Assembly (NCBI RefSeq): GCF_013343005.1
Contig: NZ_CP054491.1
Span: 496,001-560,000 of the forward strand
Direction: 5' to 3'
Length of the DNA: 64,000 nucleotides
Source of the DNA: Candidatus Reidiella endopervernicosa
Lineage (GTDB): Bacteria > Pseudomonadota > Gammaproteobacteria > GCF-013343005
Shown piece by piece: positions 30,337-39,081 of this stretch. The notes under the pieces are model-generated. The model made no database searches. It worked only from the letters and a program-made list of their open reading frames with translations, and had not been told where the DNA came from. Position 1 is the stretch's first letter. Every line of letters begins with the position of its first letter. Both the position numbers and the translations under genes were made by a program.

Positions 30337-32400
30337 ATGCACCGAAATAGCAACTTCGCCAAGCACCTTCTCTGGTTGTTCCTGCCAGTTGCTATCATCG
30401 TCATTTCTGGCGCAACGGCCATCTACAAGTCTGAAACCAGTGCCGACTTGTCACTCATTCGCCTCTCTGAAGATGCCACCGTTCGTGTCTCTTCCAACAC
30501 CATCAAGAGAATCGTTCAGTCGATCACTCGTGATCTCGCCTTTCTTGCCGAACAGGAGACCTTCATCGAGATGGTCTCCAATGGCAATGGCCATCGAGAT
30601 CTGCTCATCAAAGATTGGCAGAGCTTCTCTCATACCAAGGGCATCTACGACCAGATCCGTTGGCTGGATACCGAAGGTCAGGAACAGGTAAGAATTAATT
30701 ACAACGGTGGAGAACCCATCAGCGTTCCTGAACACAAGTTACAGAACAAGCGCAAACGCTATTACTTTACCGACACCCTGCCTCTTAACAGGGGTGAGTT
30801 CTTTATCTCTCCGCTCGATCTGAATATCGAGCAGGGAAAAATTGAACGGCCTATAAAGCCGGTGATCCGCATCGGAACACCCGTTTTTAACCACGAGGGA
30901 GAGAAACGGGGAATTATCCTTTTAAACTATTTCGGCAATGAATTATTACGCGCTTTTTCACAAGCCATGAGTGATACCGACTCTCATACCTGGCTGATCA
31001 ATCGAGATGGTTATTGGTTGAAAGGTTCAAACAGCAATGCCGAGTGGGGCTTTATGTTTAACGAACCCGATCTATCACTCCCCGCTCTGTATACGGCTGC
31101 ATGGCAACAGATCAACGCGACCGAAGAGGGTCAATTTAAGGACCAGCATGGGCTGTGGACCTTTAACACGATCTATCCCCTGATCGAGGGGCAGAAAACA
31201 AGCACTGGCACAAATGAGACATTTGCTGCGAGTCGTTCCGAACTCGCTAGCAGGGATTACTACTGGAAAGCTGTGCTCCTGCTCCCCACCGACCAATACC
31301 GTGCTACAGCACATTCGCTGGTCCTGGTCACGATAGCCCTTGTTGGCGGTCTATTTTTCGGCTCATGGCGTCTGGCCACTGCCTGGGTGCGTGAAGAGAA
31401 GGCACAGGAAAAATTACGCCACGTTAATGAACATCTGGAAGAGACTGTTGCTTCAAGGACAGAAGATCTACGCAACGAAATCACGGTTCGCCAACACGCC
31501 GAGGAAGCCTTGAGACATCGTGAACAACGCTTCAGGTCCATTACCAACACCTCCTCTATAGCAATGATCATCACCGTCGATCACCTGGGCAACGTGGTCA
31601 CCTGGAACCCAGCCGCTGAGCGGACATTTGGTTATTCAGAATCTGAAGTTATTGGAAAACCTCTCACTCAGGTTATGCCCGAGAGATACCGGTCTCAGCA
31701 TAAACAAGGTTTGGCCAATGCAGTCAGCGGTCAATTGACGCGTGTCATGGATAGAACTGTTGAGGTTCATGGACTGAAAAAAGGCGGCGAAGAGTTTCCG
31801 ATTGAGCTATCACTGGGTACCTGGAAACAGGATGGTAAACAATATTTCAGTGCCGTCATCCACGATATCAGTGAGCGTCGAATTGCCGAGGAACAACTTA
31901 AACACATTGCCAATCACGATACGCTCACAGGATTGCCATCACGCCGACTCTGTCTTGACCGAATCAAAACCGCTGCCGCAACGGCCAAACGTGATAATAA
32001 TCGTGCGGCCGTCCTGTTTATTGATCTCGATGGTTTTAAGGGTGTTAACGACACGTTGGGACACGAAGCCGATGATGCACTCCTGGTCAATGTCAGTAAA
32101 CGACTCACCCGCTGTGTCAGAGAGATCGATACGGTCGCACGCATTGGTGGCGACGAGTTTGTTGTTGTCCTGTTTGGTCTCGACAACAGAGAGAGCATCA
32201 CCCATATCGCCGCCAAGCTGATCCACGCCCTGTCGCAACCATTCCAACTTGGAGACGAAGAGGCCGTCATTGGTGCCAGCATCGGCATCGCTATCTATCC
32301 CGACGACACGGACAATTCAGACCTACTGCTAAAGCTTGCCGATGAGGCGATGTATTGCGTCAAGAATACCGGGAAAAATAGCTATCAGTTTTATCGCTGA
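30337..32400 (+). CDS. Membrane diguanylate cyclase (Cache-PAS-GGDEF)
   Basis: A 687-residue sensor that makes c-di-GMP. One membrane helix at residues 10-28, a periplasmic double-Cache-like sensor (about 30-325), a second helix (about 330-350), a coiled coil with a PAS domain (about 395-515; RFRSITNTSSIAMIITVDH), and a GGDEF domain with DTLTGLPSRRLCLDRI and the intact active site ARIGGDEFVVVLFG. No EAL domain is present. It follows the other cyclase in the same direction, 108 bases apart. The ligand sensed is unknown. Confidence 0.92.
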   Translation: MHRNSNFAKHLLWLFLPVAIIVISGATAIYKSETSADLSLIRLSEDATVRVSSNTIKRIVQSITRDLAFLAEQETFIEMVSNGNGHRDLLIKDWQSFSHTKGIYDQIRWLDTEGQEQVRINYNGGEPISVPEHKLQNKRKRYYFTDTLPLNRGEFFISPLDLNIEQGKIERPIKPVIRIGTPVFNHEGEKRGIILLNYFGNELLRAFSQAMSDTDSHTWLINRDGYWLKGSNSNAEWGFMFNEPDLSLPALYTAAWQQINATEEGQFKDQHGLWTFNTIYPLIEGQKTSTGTNETFAASRSELASRDYYWKAVLLLPTDQYRATAHSLVLVTIALVGGLFFGSWRLATAWVREEKAQEKLRHVNEHLEETVASRTEDLRNEITVRQHAEEALRHREQRFRSITNTSSIAMIITVDHLGNVVTWNPAAERTFGYSESEVIGKPLTQVMPERYRSQHKQGLANAVSGQLTRVMDRTVEVHGLKKGGEEFPIELSLGTWKQDGKQYFSAVIHDISERRIAEEQLKHIANHDTLTGLPSRRLCLDRIKTAAATAKRDNNRAAVLFIDLDGFKGVNDTLGHEADDALLVNVSKRLTRCVREIDTVARIGGDEFVVVLFGLDNRESITHIAAKLIHALSQPFQLGDEEAVIGASIGIAIYPDDTDNSDLLLKLADEAMYCVKNTGKNSYQFYR

Positions 32401-32522
32401 TACGCTCAGGGTTTTCTTTATCCAACATCAGGAGTTCGTCTCACCAGCACTTATTGCGGTGAGATAACCGCTCTGCTAGCATCTCCCACAATTCGAAACA
32501 GACTTAATTACGGAGGGTACTC

Positions 32523-32561
32523 ATGATTGTAATCAACACCTTCCGGGCAACCAGCAAGTAA
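32523..32561 (+). CDS. Putative 12-residue leader peptide upstream of rsgA
   Basis: ATG at 32523 with a strong ribosome-binding site (GGAGG, about 7 bases upstream) opens a frame encoding MIVINTFRATSK and a TAA. It ends about 100 bases before rsgA and is followed by strong RNA structure. The placement resembles a translated leader that controls downstream expression. Only position and ribosome-binding site support it; no codon enrichment points to a particular amino acid. Confidence 0.4.
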   Translation: MIVINTFRATSK

Positions 32562-32580
32562 CAAATCGCTACTGCTCCTT

Positions 32581-32658
32581 GCCCGGTCTCTGGACCGGGG
32601 CAGACCAACGCCCCTCAAGAGTAAATCTACTCGGCGCACAACCGCGCCAGGGGTTCTT
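32581..32658 (+). promoter_or_regulatory. Structured rsgA leader that can mask the ribosome-binding site
   Basis: A 7-bp hairpin CCCGGTC-TCTG-GACCGGG (32582-32599) is followed by CGCCCCT (32609-32615), which can pair with the rsgA ribosome-binding site AGGGG at 32649-32653. GCGC segments between them could add an inner stem. Masking of the start would give translational control. This is read from sequence complementarity; no known riboswitch class was recognised. Confidence 0.45.
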
Positions 32659-33702
32659 ATGTCAAATCAATACTCGCTCGCCCAACTGGGCTGGCAACCA
32701 TTTTTCCAGCAACAGATCTCACTCGAGGAGTGGGAACCCTCTATCTTTGCCCGTGTTGCTAGCTATCAGCGTTCACAGATCTCACTGTTCACCGTTGACG
32801 GACAGCGCACGCTATCGGTAACACCCAATCTGCCACCGATCACCGTTGGCGACTGGCTACTGCTCGGCAGCGATGGAAGCTTTCAGCGACTGCTCGAACG
32901 TCGTTCACTCTTTTCACGCAAGGCGGCGGGCAGCAAGGTTGAACGTCAACTGATTGCTGCCAATATCGATACGCTCTTTATCGTCACCTCGCTCAACCAG
33001 GACTTCAGTCTCAGTCGTATTGAGCGTTACCTGTCACTGGCTAAGCAGAATGACGTCGAGGCGGTCGTGGTGTTGAGCAAATCTGATCTCTGTGACGATG
33101 TCGATAACTACCGTGATCAGGTTGAAGCGCTCGATCCACTACTATCGGTTGTTACAGTAAATAGTCTCGATCACAGCAGTACGGCTACGCTTGAGTCCTG
33201 GTGTGGTAGTGGGCAGACCGTTGCACTGCTCGGCTCATCAGGTGTCGGCAAGTCGACGTTAATCAATACGCTCTCTGGCACAACCACTCAGGCGACCGCC
33301 TCGATACGCGAAGATGACAGCAAAGGTCGGCATACAACCACTGGACGTTCGCTACATCTATTAAACTCTGGTGGACTGTTGCTCGACACACCGGGTATGC
33401 GAGAGCTACAACTGGTCGACTGTGAGGAGGGGGTAGAAGAGACCTTTGCCGAACTGCACACACTCGCGCAGCAGTGTCGCTTCTCCGACTGCCAACATCA
33501 TTCGGAACCCGGCTGTGCCATACAGGCAACAATTGACGCAGGCAGCATCGATGCACGTCGACTCTCCAGCTATCAGAAGCTGCTTCGTGAGCAGGCCTTC
33601 AATAGCGCCACTCTGGCTGAGAGGCGTGATCACGATCGCAACCTGACACGCTACTATCGGTCGGTCCTGACTGAGTCGAAAAGATTCAAGGAGCAGGGAT
33701 AG
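32659..33702 (+). CDS. rsgA: Ribosome small-subunit GTPase RsgA
   Basis: Circularly permuted GTPase acting late in 30S assembly. It has 347 residues. The OB fold is N-terminal (about 30-100). GTPase motifs appear in permuted order: VLSKSDL (G4), [16 protein letters not shown] (G1), then [14 protein letters not shown] and DTPGMREL (G3). The C-terminal zinc site is [21 protein letters not shown] lies 5 bases before the ATG and may be masked by the leader. It is followed at once by arfB, and both concern ribosome function. Confidence 0.95.
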   Translation: MSNQYSLAQLGWQPFFQQQISLEEWEPSIFARVASYQRSQISLFTVDGQRTLSVTPNLPPITVGDWLLLGSDGSFQRLLERRSLFSRKAAGSKVERQLIAANIDTLFIVTSLNQDFSLSRIERYLSLAKQNDVEAVVVLSKSDLCDDVDNYRDQVEALDPLLSVVTVNSLDHSSTATLESWCGSGQTVALLGSSGVGKSTLINTLSGTTTQATASIREDDSKGRHTTTGRSLHLLNSGGLLLDTPGMRELQLVDCEEGVEETFAELHTLAQQCRFSDCQHHSEPGCAIQATIDAGSIDARRLSSYQKLLREQAFNSATLAERRDHDRNLTRYYRSVLTESKRFKEQG

Positions 33703-33706
33703 TCTC

Positions 33707-34129
33707 ATGGCACCGTTAACCATCAGCAATAGCGTCACGATCCCAGAGGAGGAGATCGAACTGACAGCCATCCGCGCCCAGGGCGCGGGTGGTCAGAACG
33801 TTAACAAGGTCTCCTCGGCGATCCATCTGCGCTTCGATATCAGAGGCTCATCGCTTCCTGAAATCTATAAAGAGCGGTTATTGGTGCAACGCGATCGGCG
33901 CATCAATAGCGATGGCGTTATTGTGATCAAGGCGCAACGCTTTCGCACTCAGGAAAAGAATCGTGATGATGCACTGGAACGTCTCAGGGAAATCATCAAG
34001 GCAGCGATGGTCACACAGAAAAAACGTCGTCCGACCAAACCATCAAAGAACTCACAGAAACGTCGACTCGACAGTAAGGCCAAACATGGCAAACACAAGG
34101 CACTACGTGGTCGCGTCAGAGAGGATTAA
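33707..34129 (+). CDS. arfB: Alternative ribosome-rescue factor ArfB (YaeJ)
   Basis: Peptidyl-tRNA hydrolase that frees ribosomes stalled on mRNAs without a stop codon. It has 140 residues. The GGQ catalytic motif is in [20 protein letters not shown], and the C-terminal basic tail ([16 protein letters not shown]...) is the part that enters the empty mRNA channel. It starts 4 bases after rsgA, an arrangement consistent with a ribosome-quality operon. It is too short to be a full RF1/RF2. Confidence 0.95.
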   Translation: MAPLTISNSVTIPEEEIELTAIRAQGAGGQNVNKVSSAIHLRFDIRGSSLPEIYKERLLVQRDRRINSDGVIVIKAQRFRTQEKNRDDALERLREIIKAAMVTQKKRRPTKPSKNSQKRRLDSKAKHGKHKALRGRVRED

Positions 34130-34132
34130 TTC

Positions 34133-34669
34133 ATGGCCATCAAGGCAACCATTTTTAAGGCTTCACTACAGATCACCGACATGGACCGCAACTACTACCA
34201 GGGGCACGAGCTGACCATCGCTCGTCACCCTTCAGAAACCGATGAGCGAATGATGCTGCGACTACTCGCCTTCGCCCGGCACGCCGATGAGGCGCTCACC
34301 TTTACCAAGGGAATCAGTACCGACGATGAACCTGACCTGTGGCGCATGGATCTGACCGGCGCGATTGATGAGTGGATAGAGTTGGGGCAACCCGATGAGA
34401 AACGCATTCGCCAAGCCTGCGGTCGCTCTAAACAGGTGATCATCTACTGCTACAGCGGTCACAGTGCTGAGCTATGGTGGGAACAGTTAAAGGCAAAGGC
34501 GGCAGGAATTAAAAACCTTAGCATCTATTCGGTCGCACCAGAGAGCTGCAAGACGCTGGGAACACTTGCCGAGCGCAACATGCAACTACACACCACCATT
34601 CAGGATGGTGATATCTGGTTTGGTAATGATGATCAAAACCTCGCTATCGAGATCTCAACCTGGCAATAG
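34133..34669 (+). CDS. yaeQ: YaeQ family protein
   Basis: A 178-residue protein of the YaeQ family, which has a PD-(D/E)XK nuclease-like fold and was first linked to suppression of RfaH loss. The start MAIKATIFKASLQITDMDRNYY and the following HELTIARHPSETDERMMLR are family signatures. It starts 3 bases after the arfB stop, completing an rsgA-arfB-yaeQ unit. The biochemical role of the family is not settled. Confidence 0.92.
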   Translation: MAIKATIFKASLQITDMDRNYYQGHELTIARHPSETDERMMLRLLAFARHADEALTFTKGISTDDEPDLWRMDLTGAIDEWIELGQPDEKRIRQACGRSKQVIIYCYSGHSAELWWEQLKAKAAGIKNLSIYSVAPESCKTLGTLAERNMQLHTTIQDGDIWFGNDDQNLAIEISTWQ

Positions 34670-34674
34670 AACCG

Positions 34675-35580
34675 TTAAACCAGCGACTCAACGCTATAGA
34701 CAATCTGTAAGGTGTGTTCACCACCTGGATCAATCGTAACCACATCATCGGCTGCGTTGGCGCTCTCGACGCAGACCATTTTCAGATAGCCATTCTCACC
34801 CAGATCACCCATCTTCTCGGCCGTCTCGATCCAGGGATTCCAGACGATGGTGGAGTTGCTGCCACTCTTGTTGATACGTATACGTCGCTGCAGGGCGGGA
34901 TCATCGATCGTACAATCGATCGACGACTCGAGATAGATCCGATCGGTCTCTTCGCTGATGCTCACATCACCCGACTGCTGTTTGCGTTCAAAACCATCCA
35001 CCTTGTCGAGGTAGGGACAGCCATCAAGTCCACCAATGCTTATCTGACTCGCATCGCCCACAGCAAAATAGGTGTGCAATGCCTGACCTATGGTGAATGC
35101 ATCGCTACCCTCATTACGTGTGGTCAGTGCGAATCTCAACTGCTTGCCTACCGCAATACGGTACTCAAGCTCAGTTGCATGGGGCCACTGACTCTTTGCT
35201 TGCGAGTTCAACATCGGGCGCAGTGTTAGCTCGACCTCACCGCTCTCGAGTAATGCACTGCCACTCAACTCCCAATCAATGGTGCGTGCAAAACCGTGCG
35301 CCGGATATGACAACTCTAAGGTATGTGGACCGAACCACGGCCAGCAGATAGGCACACCACCACGCACCGATTTTCCGGGTGCAAACTTGGCATCCTCTGA
35401 GACCCAGATCACCTCTGCACCACCTTCAGGAATCCAGCTGAGCAGGTGAGCACCCTGCAGTGCAACGCTCGCTGTTGCACCCACTGCCGTGATATCGACT
35501 ACCGGTAGATCACCTTTTCCGTTGCGGAGCGCAACCCTGCCATTGATGGTGTGTGGGTGATGGTCTGAATTGGTACTCAT
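34675..35580 (-). CDS. yeaD: D-hexose-6-phosphate mutarotase (YeaD-like)
   Basis: Aldose-1-epimerase-fold enzyme interconverting alpha and beta glucose-6-phosphate. About 301 residues from the ATG at 35580, chosen because AAGGAGAACACC precedes it. Motifs GAHLLSWIPEGGAEVIWVSE and GGVPICWPWFG are typical, and the conserved acidic/His residues appear in the middle (ALHTYFAVGD) and at VWNPWIE. It converges on yaeQ and lies just downstream of yeiP on the same strand. Confidence 0.92.
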   Translation of the reverse strand: MSTNSDHHPHTINGRVALRNGKGDLPVVDITAVGATASVALQGAHLLSWIPEGGAEVIWVSEDAKFAPGKSVRGGVPICWPWFGPHTLELSYPAHGFARTIDWELSGSALLESGEVELTLRPMLNSQAKSQWPHATELEYRIAVGKQLRFALTTRNEGSDAFTIGQALHTYFAVGDASQISIGGLDGCPYLDKVDGFERKQQSGDVSISEETDRIYLESSIDCTIDDPALQRRIRINKSGSNSTIVWNPWIETAEKMGDLGENGYLKMVCVESANAADDVVTIDPGGEHTLQIVYSVESLV

Positions 35581-35622
35581 GGTGTTCTCCTTCTCTTCCT
35601 TGATGGCCTGCCCACTCAACGT

Positions 35623-36186
35623 TCAGGCGCGCGAAATATAGTCAGCGCTGTCGGTATTGACCTTGATCACCTCACCCACCTCCAGGTACTCGGGCACCTG
35701 AACCACCAGACCGGTAGAGAGGGTGGCAGGCTTGGTACGCGCCGACGCTGAGGCACCCTTCATTCCTGGCGCACACTCGGTGATCTCCAGAACGACGGTG
35801 GTCGGCAGCTCAATACCCAGAATCACTTCATCGGTTATCAATGCCAACATTCCCTCGAGCCCCTCGGCGATGTACTTCAGCTCCTCTTCGATCGAATCTT
35901 CGCTGAGGATGTACTGCTCGTAGCTCTCGCTGTCCATAAAGGTGACGCCATCGCCATCTTTATAGAGCAGCTGCACCGGGCGACGGATCAGGTCAACGCT
36001 GTTGACTGCCTCATCACCCTTGAAACTGCGCTCGAACTTCTGGCGACTGACCACATTCTGGCCACGCACCTTATAGAGGGTGCTACCGCTGCGCGAGGAG
36101 GGCGACTGTACCTGCAGCTGTTTGACCAGAATCGTCTGACCATCGACCTCAATCGCCGCACCTTTTTTAATCTCATTCGCTTTCAT
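35623..36186 (-). CDS. yeiP: Elongation factor P-like protein YeiP (EfpL)
   Basis: EF-P paralogue that helps ribosomes through difficult peptide bonds. It has 187 residues in three beta-barrel domains. The tip loop is SPSSRSGSTLYKVRG: it carries serine/arginine rather than the modified lysine of EF-P, as in the YeiP branch. The start at 36186 (MKANEIKKGAAIEV) is preferred over an ATG 15 bases upstream. It is followed by the mutarotase gene on the same strand, 42 bases away. Confidence 0.92.
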   Translation of the reverse strand: MKANEIKKGAAIEVDGQTILVKQLQVQSPSSRSGSTLYKVRGQNVVSRQKFERSFKGDEAVNSVDLIRRPVQLLYKDGDGVTFMDSESYEQYILSEDSIEEELKYIAEGLEGMLALITDEVILGIELPTTVVLEITECAPGMKGASASARTKPATLSTGLVVQVPEYLEVGEVIKVNTDSADYISRA

Positions 36187-36256
36187 TGTCTGTCCACTCA
36201 AATTTCAGATGGGCGAATTGTGGCAGCTCAGCCCTCCGGGGTATAGCGCCGACTTA

Positions 36257-37036
36257 TTACTCAGCGATCTGCTCAATCGCCTGCTGCAGAAAGGGGCGTT
36301 TTTCAGCGACCTCTCTACTGGCACGCTTGAATACCGATCGCAGAGGTTTCTTAAGATGACTCAACACCGTTTTGGCTGACAGCTGCTTAAGCTCTGCAAA
36401 TATCGCCAGCGCATAGGTCACCTCGTCCTGTGAGAGGTGAGCAGAGCGCTGCGCATTGGCGTTGTAACAGCTGCCGCAACCACCGCGGAAATTGTAGGCG
36501 CTATTGGCAAACATCAGTCCAAAACCCATAAAGACCGCCAGCACCTCGGTTGCCTGGGCCCAGAAATCCTCTCCACCTGGCGGTGGTTCGGGAGACATCG
36601 ATGCCAGATAGTGGGCGATGATATGGGCGTAGGTGGCGATCATCCCCTCAGGGTTATTAATCTGATTCGGATCGTAGAGCACCGTCAGGTATTGCTCTTC
36701 ACTAATGCCTGTCGGGGTAACTCCTGCTGGACCCCGCAATGCACCTTCAATCACCAGCTGGGGCGGCTCAACGGTCGAGCACTGATACTGATCGACCAGT
36801 CGTGTTGGCCAGTGTTTTACCCCTGCGAACGCTTTCACCTGCTCGAAGATCAACTCCGCCATTCCGTGCACACTATCAACCCGACCTGGGAAGTGCTCAT
36901 TACTCGGAGTGACAAGAATCGTTTCATTTTGAAACAGCTCACCATCGAAGTTGCGCAACGCCCAGCCATAGGTATCGAACAGCCACGCCACACGTAACTC
37001 ATCGAGAATCGGCTCTTTGTTAAATATTGAGAACAT
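36257..37036 (-). CDS. Zincin-like conserved protein of unknown function
   Basis: A soluble protein of about 259 residues. The segment YAHIIAHYLASM followed by QATEVLAVFMGFGLMFANSA recalls gluzincin-type peptidases with AHELxH and a downstream glutamate helix, but here the glutamate of HExxH is isoleucine (HIIAH), so catalysis is doubtful. A cysteine motif, RGGCGSCYN, follows. Two ATG codons lie in tandem at the start; the second (37036) is given. It is divergent from the small gene at 37200. I do not recognise a named family. Confidence 0.6.
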   Translation of the reverse strand: MFSIFNKEPILDELRVAWLFDTYGWALRNFDGELFQNETILVTPSNEHFPGRVDSVHGMAELIFEQVKAFAGVKHWPTRLVDQYQCSTVEPPQLVIEGALRGPAGVTPTGISEEQYLTVLYDPNQINNPEGMIATYAHIIAHYLASMSPEPPPGGEDFWAQATEVLAVFMGFGLMFANSAYNFRGGCGSCYNANAQRSAHLSQDEVTYALAIFAELKQLSAKTVLSHLKKPLRSVFKRASREVAEKRPFLQQAIEQIAE

Positions 37037-37199
37037 CACTTATACCTCTGCCCCACTATGAGGCACCCTTTTAACCCGCTTCGCGTAACAGAATGTTACA
37101 AAAAACCCCACAACTCTGCTTGCATTCAACATAATGACCCAATAAAATTCTCAACTACTTATTTACCCACAACACACATACATACAGAGGTTTTTTACA

Positions 37200-37373
37200 A
37201 TGAACGTAGATCAGCACCTGAAAGTCGCTACCTGGCACATTGAGCAGGCTCGCCTGCACGCAACCAAGGAGCACGCTTGCGGTTGCCCAATCAGCCCTGA
37301 GTACCAGAAGATCATCGACGAGGTCGAAAGCGGTAAGATCCTCGAAGAGCTGACCTGCGCTGTAAATAGCTAA
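37200..37373 (+). CDS. 57-residue conserved-looking small protein
   Basis: ATG at 37200, with GAGG 9 bases upstream, opens a 57-residue frame beginning MNVDQHLKVATWHIEQARLH, with a CGCP motif at the centre and one more cysteine near the C-terminus (LTCAVNS). Codon use is like the neighbouring genes and the frame ends just before a strong terminator, so it is a real transcription unit. The protein is mostly helical and could bind a metal through its cysteines and histidines (inference). No family recognised. Confidence 0.65.
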   Translation: MNVDQHLKVATWHIEQARLHATKEHACGCPISPEYQKIIDEVESGKILEELTCAVNS

Positions 37374-37396
37374 TATTTCATATAATATTAGCTACG

Positions 37397-37424
37397 AAAA
37401 ACCCGCCAATTGGCGGGTTTTTTT
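37397..37424. terminator. Bidirectional terminator
   Basis: AAAAACCCGCC-AATT-GGCGGGTTTTTTT: a perfect GC-rich stem with A and T tracts on both sides. It can stop transcription from the small gene at 37200 and from the glycosyltransferase gene that ends at 37448 on the other strand. Confidence 0.92.
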
Positions 37425-37447
37425 ACGCCTGAACTTTTTAACAAGGC

Positions 37448-39052
37448 TCACTCGTTACTGGGGTGTACCACATGCAGATTTGGCATGCCGACCACGGTGA
37501 AGCCCCGATCCCTCGCCATCAAACCAAAACCCTCTGTCTCAATGTGATAGTTATAGGGTGATTCTGGGAATGTTACCCCCTGCTTCAACACTTCACTCTT
37601 CACTAACAGTGCTGTACCACCGACACAGTCGAGTGGAACCAGATTGAGATAGTTCAACTCAGTCAGATAGATCCGTGGTGTTCCCGATGGCGGTTGCAAC
37701 AACCCCTCTTTTCGAGCGTAACGGTAGAGATATTTAAAGTCAGGCAACTTCTCATAGAGGAATGCGTTTTTATCGAAGGGTTTACCATCCTCTTTCACAC
37801 AGTTGGCCATCACCACATCGCGTTGAGACGAAAGCATCTGTTGAATGAGATCTGTGGGTAAATCGCTCAGATCGACATCGATAAAAAGACAGTACTCATA
37901 ACCCTCTAAAGCTCTGCTCGCAAGGCGGTTACGGCACTGCGCCAGAATTGAGCGACGCCTCAGCTGTACTGAACGATCCCACCGTTTTACCTTTAAATGA
38001 AAACCAAAATCGAGACGTTCAATCCACACTGAGTGAAAGCGTTCACTCCAACTCGACTTCAACTGCATCAGCAGCTCTTCCGTCTTGTCGATACAGTCAC
38101 TGTAAAGAATAGCGACATCGATCTGTTCACACGGGTAATCAAGCGCCTCTATCATCTCCCGGTAGCGCTCGATATTCGACGCCGCATTTTTCATAGGCGT
38201 CGCGATCAAAATTCTCGGATGTGATGTGACCTGCTCTAACCTCTGGTTGTCGATAACGATCGCAGATGCGATGTCCTTATAATCAAGCTCAGGGCAGCGC
38301 AACTCTCTCCATATTTGCTTTAAACTTTTACGTTTGGGTCGTCTATTCAAATCTTTATTTGACCACGAGCCATGCCAAAGATGATTTAACAGCGGTTTAT
38401 CAACTGTATCCAGGCAATTAAATTGAGCATACATAGTTTGTCGATAGGCGGCGGAGTCATGGCAACTGTTTCCATGTTTATCGTGCGGTGACCAGCTGTC
38501 GGCAAGTAGCACGTCTGGTCGCAGCTCATCGGCTACCGTCATCACTGCCCCGGTGAGCATAAATGGACCCGTTGCATCTAAGACCGTGTAGCTCTCTCTC
38601 TGTTTTACTAATACCTCATGCACATGGTTCCAGAAACCATTTCCACGCTCTGATCCCATCAACGCATTGCAGAGTAGGTAGGGAAAACCTCTGGCAGAAG
38701 CCTGTCGCTCTTCAAGATGTTTTTCTGGTTCTGCTGATAAAAACAGTCGGCTTGCACCCATCAAACCGTCGATAGACCCCAAACATTCCACATCGAGATC
38801 TGAATAGACACCACCCTCATGATGCAAGATGAAATAGCGCACGGCATCGCAACGCATAATCGCCTTGGGATAGGCATCATAGATCTCTAGAAACCATGGG
38901 TAGTGATCTTCAATCAGTGCGCGATTATCCTCGTCGCTCCAAATATTTATCTGCCAATCGGGATGATGAAGACGCCATGAATCAACCACCTTCTTATACG
39001 CTTCAGGCAGGTTATGATCGACCCAGGTAAAGTGGATTATTTTTGGAATCAT
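37448..39052 (-). CDS. Two-domain glycosyltransferase (GT32-like + Anp1-like)
   Basis: A 534-residue cytoplasmic protein. The N-terminal half is GT32-like: starts MIPKIIHFTWVDHNLPEAY, with the DxD sugar-nucleotide motif in HEGGVYSDLDVECLG. The C-terminal half (from about residue 275) starts a second Rossmann-like domain, RILIATPMKNAASNIERYRE, with DVD in YEYCLFIDVDLSDLP, as in Anp1/Mnn9-type enzymes. The fusion suggests two sequential transfers in one glycan. It lies 29 bases from another glycosyltransferase in the same direction; capsule, exopolysaccharide or O-antigen synthesis is the probable setting. No flippase is next to it. Confidence 0.8.
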   Translation of the reverse strand: MIPKIIHFTWVDHNLPEAYKKVVDSWRLHHPDWQINIWSDEDNRALIEDHYPWFLEIYDAYPKAIMRCDAVRYFILHHEGGVYSDLDVECLGSIDGLMGASRLFLSAEPEKHLEERQASARGFPYLLCNALMGSERGNGFWNHVHEVLVKQRESYTVLDATGPFMLTGAVMTVADELRPDVLLADSWSPHDKHGNSCHDSAAYRQTMYAQFNCLDTVDKPLLNHLWHGSWSNKDLNRRPKRKSLKQIWRELRCPELDYKDIASAIVIDNQRLEQVTSHPRILIATPMKNAASNIERYREMIEALDYPCEQIDVAILYSDCIDKTEELLMQLKSSWSERFHSVWIERLDFGFHLKVKRWDRSVQLRRRSILAQCRNRLASRALEGYEYCLFIDVDLSDLPTDLIQQMLSSQRDVVMANCVKEDGKPFDKNAFLYEKLPDFKYLYRYARKEGLLQPPSGTPRIYLTELNYLNLVPLDCVGGTALLVKSEVLKQGVTFPESPYNYHIETEGFGLMARDRGFTVVGMPNLHVVHPSNE

Positions 39053-39081
39053 CTTCTAACTGACAAATATTATTAATATGG

